The notes below the pieces were generated by a model that was given only the letters and a program-made list of their open reading frames with translations, ran no database searches and was not told the DNA's origin. A program made the position numbers and the translations under genes. This document shows positions 57,560 through 64,000 of a stretch of 64,000 nucleotides of DNA, piece after piece. This DNA comes from Brienomyrus brachyistius (Eukaryota > Chordata > Actinopteri > Osteoglossiformes > Mormyridae). Positions within the stretch are counted from its first letter, which is position 1. Each line of letters starts with the position of its first letter. The stretch lies in the NCBI RefSeq assembly GCF_023856365.1, contig NC_064534.1, positions 11,428,536-11,492,535 of the forward strand, read 5' to 3'.

Positions 57560-57718
57560 GCAGTCATGACTGATTGCATTTTTACATCTAATGCTCAACA
57601 GTGAGCCACACAAATAAAAGGTAATCATTACGTTCTGCCATTTCAAAACAGTACCATTTAGAGAAGAGGGACGTTTTGTCACTTATGAAATACACAATAA
57701 GATGCAAGAATACACAAG

Positions 57719-60700
57719 TCATTCGCTTTTGCTTTTCGTTTTTGGTTTCCTGCAGCACTTCCTGAAGCAGAATCTGCAGGTTTTGAGGAAGAGGAGGACC
57801 GCCAGTGCCACAGTGGTTAGCAGCACGGCCAACACGTCCAGACTGTGGTATTGATACCAGGTCAAGTTGTGTGCCTGCACACGGAGGTGCTTGGCTCCTT
57901 TGTGCCGGATCACAAACTCGATCCAGAATACTGCTTGGTCCAGTGGGGTCATTGGCTGGTCGTGTTGAATCCTTGACAGTCTCATTGCATTCTCCTTATA
58001 CCTGCCCATCACATAAAAAGATCACACATGCCTTTTTGGTTAACTGTGATTAATGAACTTCATTCTGATTCATCTAACTACAAATAATGTTTCCTTGTAT
58101 TTTGAAAGTCTTGAAACAATATGGGCTGTGTATGTTAAACTGTGATACATTGTACCTGAAATAGGGGTGGCATGGTGGTGCAGTGGTTAGCACTGATGCC
58201 TCACACCTCTGGGATCCGGGTTCAAGTCCCCGCTTGGGTCATATGCGTGTGGAGTTTGCATGTTCTCCCCATGTCGTCGTAGGGTTTCTTCTGGGTACTC
58301 AGTGGGGTTTCCCCCCACAGTCCAAAAACATGCTGAGGCCAATTGGACTTACTAAATTGCCCGTAGGTGTGAGAGTGGCCCCCCATCCTGGGTTGTTCTC
58401 TGCCTCGTGCCTATTGCTTCCAGGATAGCTTCCAGACACCCCCCCATGCACCAGTAAGCGGTTTGGATGTATTACTTACGATGGGTCATGGATCACGGTC
58501 CTGATGGCATCAACGAGATCTTTGGCCTGCATGGAGTTAAAATCAAGGATGACAGCAGCCCCTTTAGCACGCATGTGGATCATGTTGTCCGGTTGGTCAG
58601 CAAACAAGGGGATTCCCACCATGGGTACCCCATGGTAGATAGCTTCATACACTCCATTTGTCCCACCATGAGTGATGAAGGCCTTGGTCTTTGGGTGGCC
58701 TGGAGACAAAACAGGAGAACTCGCCTGGAGTACATTTACATTTACATTACTCTTTACATTTTATTTCTTTGTTATGTTGTATATTTTTGGACGTCTCCGT
58801 TTAACATCGTACCTAACAGATCATTCTGAGGTATCCAGTCATAAATCTTGGTGTTTGGGGCCAAATTCTCTGGATGTTCTTTGCTGTATCTCCAGAGAAC
58901 CTGCTCAGTATGATGGTTATACAAAGGCTTTGTTAAGAGGACAGTACACTACACTCAGTCACTAACATCATGCAAGTGAAACACTCTTGAGATGGACCTC
59001 AGTACTCTGCCCCTCTGTGGATACTAGGTTGCAGGTTCAAAAGCAGGCAGGAAAATCAGCATCCATCCAGCTGTACAAAGTATCTTTCAAATGCTTGAAA
59101 ATATATTTTTGTCATAGAACTAAAATATTCATAATTATTCTGTGCTCTACTCCCTTTTCTATCAGTAATTTACAGTTAATTTTTTCATATATTCCTTCAC
59201 TGAAGACATTTTAAGAAATTAATGTGATGTTTTTGTACTCTGGCATCCTTGTGCTTTTACCTGCAAGACTTGCTTTTTCAGGCAGATAGCCTACAAATAT
59301 TCCAGCAGTTTGTAAGGAACCAGCAGTGACTTAATCTTATGGGCACAAAACTAGATGCCTGACCTTCTGCGGTAACTGTCCCAGAGCTGTAGCAATCATT
59401 TCTCCTTTCTCTTTGGTGAGGTTCTTCACCATTGACCCGAGTGAGAATACAACAATACCATCATCCCCAGAACTCTGCACAAACTCCTCCATATCCTGAA
59501 AGAGAAATCGAACATTTACCTGTTGGTTACAAAGAAGCCATTTATCCAGACTGTGTTTCATGTGTATTTTCTGTGAACATGTTAATTTTCATAGGCCTCT
59601 ATATGCATTAATTACACTGTAGCATAATAACTAGCCAAAAATGTAATAACTTATTTCATCATGCTCATTATTGGTAAGCTATTACACCGTCGAGTTTCAT
59701 GCCTGGCTCGTCCGATCCTCGTGTGTACCACGCCCCTGATTATCCACGTGTGCTTCCCTGATCTTGCCCAGCTGTGCCCTATTATTTTCGCCCAGTCCTG
59801 TCTATTTGAGTCCACGTCTTGCCTTGCCTTTGGTCCGTCATTGATGTTGGGTGTTGTCACTGATGTCCCGTTCCACCCGTAGTCTTCCTTCCCTTAATAA
59901 ATCCCCAGTTTTCCCTGCTTTTTGCCTCCCTGCTTCATCCTTCCCTGCTACCTTTCTGCCAACCTGCCCGTCCGCAACCCGCAACCCTGATAGTCGAGTT
60001 TTATTACACTAAAAATGGATAAAGAACTACATTATTTACAGTTATTACATCACTGGCTGCTTCGGGCCTAAAATGTCATGTTTATTCATCTGAAATATAT
60101 GTGCTCTTTTCCAAAATATGATTGTAAGATTTTCTTAACCCTGGATTCCCCCTTTGTACATGCATTTTGTTTTTATAACTATTTTGTATTTTCTGTCTAT
60201 AACTTAAAAATTATTTTCTTTGTCAAAACATCCTTAATTTACATTTCTTTATGTTATTTACCATCCATCTTCCATTACCTCTTAATCCTTATTAATTTAA
60301 TGTTGTTTGCTGCTTTTGTTATTAAGTTATTCAGTCAGAGCTTATTACTACTCCTTCAGCATCTCTGCTCCCAGTGTTTATTACTGTAAATTCAAGTTAT
60401 ATGGACAAGTAGACAAGTCAATGTGAAAATAACTTCTTGTACTGATTAAGGATTATAGCCATGATAAGGAAACGCAGTGGCTGTAGGTAGGAAATACCGT
60501 GTATGAAGGGGAAATCGGTTTGTTTTTACCTGAGGGAGTGGCTTAGCAGGCTTACAATGAAGTCCTCCAACAAACTTAAAGTTGGGAAGAAAAGGTCGTG
60601 GATACTCGAAATCCCAGTATGTGCGAATCAGCCAGATATCAGCCGTCCCCATTGTCTCACAAACAGTGGTGGGTTTCCCTTTCGGAAAAAGAACAATTGA

Positions 60701-61752
60701 GTCAAACTAAACCATCAATAATATTTCATGATGACGTATTATGCAGTATCGTTTCAACACTTTCTATGTGTCTGGTGTTCTAATAGCACTATAGGTATGA
60801 AGTAGTATGTTCTTGTAAAATAATAGTAACTACAGCAGCATAAATGATAAATAACATCCTTTATACAATTGAAGTCAAGCAACAAATACCAGAGCTTCCT
60901 GTTCTTGGAACAATCAGCAAACTCATGTTACGGTGTAAAACACAGGCGGAGCAGACCACAATCCTGCCATATACAGGGCTGTGACAGCATTAAAGTAATT
61001 CGATTCAGTGCCCCAAATAGTATCTGCTTACCTAAAATTTCACTGTAGAACTTGTCAAAGTCTCTCCATAGCATCGTAGCAAGTAGATCCTGAGACCAGT
61101 AGAAGAGTAAGTTCATCATTCTATCAATAAATCCCATCTGGTCAGTATACTTGCTCATCGGACCCGGTACGAACGATGGGGGTGCTGGCAGTTGCCCACA
61201 GAGCCTTTCCATGACATAGGCAACAGAGAAGCGTAGCGTGTACACCAGAGGAATGCCGAATTTTTCAGCTACCAGCTCTCCGCATGGAGAGATTGGGTCA
61301 ACCAGTATGACTTGGTATCCATCTTTTCTCAGACTCTCCATTAAATGCTCTGACTCCACTAGCTCATTACAAGTCTGAAACTGTGCCTTCAAGTTTTTGT
61401 TTACTATTTGGTAGAATTTAATGAATATCTCCAAGAGGTTCATGTGCCCCATTTCATACATTGAAAAGCTAATGAGCTCTTCTAAAGAACTCTTCATTTG
61501 CTCCACCGAAACTGACGTATTGAATATCTTGTAGCTCCAGGGTGAATCTTCAGTTGGGTCCATAGAAAGGGAAGCATTAGGAGCCAGCACTGTGACTTCA
61601 TGCCCTCTCTCTACTAGTCTTCCCAGCACAGGTTTCAGGTTAATCCAGTGACTGTTTTCGGCATACCACACCAAAATTTTGCTACAGTCTGTACTCTGTA
61701 ATGTACAACTTTGTAGAAACAAATAAGCAAGTCCGTAATACATGAACTTCAT
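57719..61752 (-). CDS. UGT2-type UDP-glucuronosyltransferase, gene C of a tandem array
   Basis: Exons: 61032-61752, 60530-60678, 59364-59495, 58813-58900, 58480-58699, 57719-58001; 530 aa, intact. Exon 1 is closer to gene B than to A in the variable segment 111-136 (5 differences from B). Private changes include [18 protein letters not shown] and VPGPMSKY near the acceptor side, and WIPQ for WMPQ in exon 4. Introns are shorter than in A and B. Two LTR-like insertions are private to this copy relative to B, one in intron 2 and one just past the stop codon. The promoter-proximal HNF1-like site is present as in A. Confidence 0.95.
58164..58470 (+). repeat. SINE in intron 5 of UGT gene C
   Basis: Head GGGTGGCATGGTGGTGCAG, box B GGTTCAAGTCCC, then a core shortened by a deletion. 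The tail is cut at GTAAGCGGTTTGGATG, about 8 bp from the exon 5 donor. Roughly 90 bp of intron kept in A and B (from GAAAGGAATTGTGCAGC to TTTAATCATTGTG) is gone. Confidence 0.85.
59693..59994 (+). mobile_element. Solo-LTR-like element in intron 2 of UGT gene C
   Basis: It starts near TTTCATGCCTGGCTCGTCCG and ends CCCGCAACCCTGATA. It matches the sense strand of the 57262 family and has AATAAATCCCCAG (59898-59903 for the hexamer). GTCGAGTTT flanks both sides, and gene B shows the uninterrupted site. It points opposite to the gene. Confidence 0.65.
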
Positions 61753-61812
61753 GATGACAAATGAGATCGTCTGAGTTGAACCCGCACTGTGCCATATTTG
61801 TATTAGGATGAA

Positions 61813-61825
61813 TGTAATCATTAAC
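61813..61825 (-). promoter_or_regulatory. HNF1-like site upstream of UGT gene C
   Basis: The same 13-bp word as before gene A, at the same distance (61-73 bp) from the ATG. Gene B lacks it. Confidence 0.5.
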
Positions 61826-62291
61826 TAAAAGGTTGAAACTTTTTAAGTGCCCCAAGACACGTCCTTGACATATGATTGATAAGCGAATAGTTTCACCGAG
61901 CTGCAGGAATCATGGGAAGCGCCGCATTTCATCTCACAAATAAAGTGTATCAAATTAAGCTGTATAAGTTAGCTATCTGTATACCCTTCTGTAATCCAAC
62001 CAGCAGTCTGTCTCGAACTTGCAAGTGTATCTCTGCCATTCCATGAGATTCTTGCTGTTTATTCATGAAGCAGAACTTTCTTTATTCATCAATGTCCCAA
62101 TCTGGATGCCCTGAAATGAATCTCTTAATTTCACCCAAAATTAATTTTGTGTTACCACAAAATTAAGTCTTCATATTAATGTCTTGTTACAATTCAACAT
62201 CCGAACAGCAGTAACAGGCTTAATTAAAGAATAATACAAGAAACGTACCCTTCGGATTGATAGCCTGGTCACAGTTTGGTGCAATTTCAGT

Positions 62292-62523
62292 ACAACATCC
62301 ATCTATCCATTGTCCAAACCGCTTATCCTGTTGGGTTGCAGGGAGTCCAGAGTCTATCCTGGAAGCTATGGGCACGAACAACCCAGGACGGGGGCCAGCC
62401 CATCACAGGGCACACTCACACACCATTCACTCACACACTCACACCTACGGGCAATTTAGTAACTCCAAACTCCTCACATATGTAACCCAGGCAGAGACCA
62501 CTGCACCATCATGCTGCCCCTTC
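62292..62523 (-). repeat. SINE with internal deletion, duplicated copy
   Basis: It shares both the insertion point and the core deletion with the copy at 48214-48445, so it arose by duplication of the UGT unit, not by a new insertion. Confidence 0.8.
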
Positions 62524-63064
62524 AGTACAACATGAACAATATAATTTGTTTATAATTATTAGAATTACAAACACAATTTAGAACAGCTGAAAATCAAAGG
62601 CAGTGGGTCTGTTTATGTGTCTGAATGAAAAAACCTAAGACTTCTTTGTATTAAAATTGCACGTTAAAATAAATATAGGAAATAAATGTATAAATCAAAA
62701 ATGTAGCATCATAGCAAACATAAGGAGTGTGTTGAACATCTAGTTCATATATATATTCATTTGTTTCATTGTGCATACCTAACCAAAAATGATGCACCGA
62801 ATAGTACACAAATGGTAAATTAAAAAAGCATTAAATTAACAAGAATCCTTTAGAGGAGCTTTGTATTGATTTATGCATATTTGCTCCAAGAACCAATTTT
62901 AAAGTGTGTTCAGAAGGATGCAATCTTGTTACAATGATGTTACAATACTTTTTAATTTTTTAATAAATGAAAATGAAATGTATTTCAAATATTATTTTTA
63001 AATAACTATTTTAAATGAATGGGTGATATGGATTTGTTCAGTTTTCAATTTGCAGCCATTGTTT

Positions 63065-63455
63065 GGGGCAGCATGTTGGCACAGTGGTTAGCACTGCTGC
63101 CTTACAACAATCAGGTTCTGGCTTTGGTCCCAGATCTTTCTGTGTGGAGTTTGCACACTCTCCCCTTTTTCACTGGGGGCTCTGGATTCTGTGTGGAGTT
63201 TGCACACTCTCCCTGTGTTCACATGGGTTTTTGCGGGGGGCTCCGGTTTCCTCCCACGGTCTGAAAGCATGCAGGTTAGGTTGATTGGTGTGTCTAAATT
63301 GGCCCTGTACTTGTGTGGGTGTGTGAGCCTTGCAGTGTGTTGGTGCCCACCCAGGGTTGGGTCCTGCCTGCACCAAGTGTTCCCAGGATAGGCTCCAGTC
63401 CCCCCTGGGACTCCAGTTGGGATTCAGCAGTTTCAGAAAATGGATGGATGGATGA
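63065..63455 (+). repeat. Second SINE subfamily, copy 3
   Basis: Same duplicated GTGTGGAGTTTGCACACTC block as at 48990 and 56623. It is the longest of the three, keeping GTGTTGGTGCCCACCCAGG and CCTGCACCAAGTGTTCC between the core and the tail. Confidence 0.85.
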
Positions 63456-63716
63456 ATTTCCAGTCAGCCGTCAAATTCCAATTCAAAGACTAAAACTGAA
63501 CTGGTGTTTTTCTGGACTTGGAATTGGAATCGACTGCTGAGCTTCGGCAACAGACTCGGTCTTGTCTTGGACTAGCAGCCTTGTTGGACTCGGTCATGAC
63601 TCAGACTGGAATTGATAAGGACACGGTTTCAAACTCGGCTAAGGTGGACTAGAACAAACCACTATCCTCAATCCTAGATAAATGATCTTGGTTTATTTGG
63701 ATGTACAATTTGCAGT

Positions 63717-64000
63717 TGTCACAGGTCGCTCGCGATCGCTGGGTGAGCGTGCAGGCAGGCGAACGAGCAGGAACAGGCAAGCAGGCAAAGTACGGGAAAA
63801 ACGGGGGTTTAATCTGGATCGGGCAGGGCAGTACAGGACAGAAGCACGAACATTGACTGACATCAATGATGGACCAGAGGAACAGGTCAGACCAGGACTT
63901 AAATACACAGAGACTAATCAACGTAAGCGGACAAAGCTGGAGACGATCAGGGAAGCACACGTGGGTAATCAGGGGGTGTGGCACACACGAGGAGCGGACG
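63717..64000 (-). mobile_element. Solo-LTR-like element cut by the window end
   Basis: It begins TGTCACAGGTCGC after TTTGCAGT, exactly the junction seen at 57262, and runs to the last base with the same order (GGGTTTAATC, GGACTTAAATACACAG, AAGCACACGTGGGTAATC). Same insertion, copied with the UGT unit. Confidence 0.8.

Larger units (their letters stand above)
54283..57718. other. Intergenic spacer between UGT genes B and C
   Basis: Gene B promoter side (54283-54480), then AT-rich DNA, a SINE tail scrap (54905-54962), a LINE 3' part (55205-55870), unclassified sequence, two SINEs (56189-56527 and 56623-56998), a 260-bp stretch shared with the other spacers, and the LTR-like element at 57262-57559. 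No gene. Confidence 0.75.
61753..64000. other. Upstream flank of UGT gene C, duplicate of the other spacers
   Basis: Gene C promoter side, then a SINE with the same internal deletion as at 48214 (here 62292-62523), AT-rich DNA, the second SINE type (63065-63455), the shared stretch with TTCAAACTCGGCTAAGG, and an LTR-like element from 63717 that is cut by the window end. No gene starts inside the window here. Confidence 0.8.

Overview
This is vertebrate nuclear DNA, most likely from a ray-finned fish. The genes have long introns with GT-AG boundaries. There are many copies of a tRNA-derived SINE that ends in GGAT tandem repeats, plus fragments of CR1/L2-, RTE- and Tc1-type elements, all typical of fish genomes. 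I cannot name the species. No operons, CRISPR arrays or prokaryotic features are present.

Layout. (1) 529-14565, minus strand: a complete nine-exon ugcg gene (ceramide glucosyltransferase, 393 aa) reconstructed exon by exon with consistent reading phase. (2) 14566-19010: the intergenic space between two divergently transcribed genes, with repeat debris. (3) 19063-39720, plus strand: a complete 29-coding-exon shoc1 gene (meiotic crossover factor, 1340 aa). All phases agree and the total is 4023 nt. Two of its introns begin with GC instead of GT. (4) 39721-41044: a short convergent gap. (5) 41045-61752, minus strand: a tandem array of three intact six-exon UGT2-type UDP-glucuronosyltransferase genes (A, B, C; 530 aa each). 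Each has exons of 721, 149, 132, 88, 220 and 283 bp. (6) 61753-64000: the upstream flank of gene C, which repeats the intergenic DNA that precedes exon 6 of gene C. This predicts a fourth copy starting just outside the window.

The ugcg and shoc1 genes are also neighbours on human chromosome 9q, so this pair looks like old vertebrate synteny. The UGT array is the lineage-specific part. ugcg puts glucose on ceramide at the Golgi. The UGTs put glucuronic acid on small lipophilic molecules in the ER. SHOC1 works in meiotic nuclei. The three gene types share no pathway; only the UGT copies form a functional cluster.

I found no convincing new kind of biological system. The best leads are: the two GC-AG introns and a possible 39-nt cassette exon in shoc1; loss of an HNF1-like promoter site in UGT gene B; a 26-residue divergence hotspot in the UGT acceptor-binding domain; and solo-LTR insertions that date the duplications and may supply a new 3' end to gene C. 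All exon borders were read by eye from reading phase, splice signals and family knowledge; no alignment was run.
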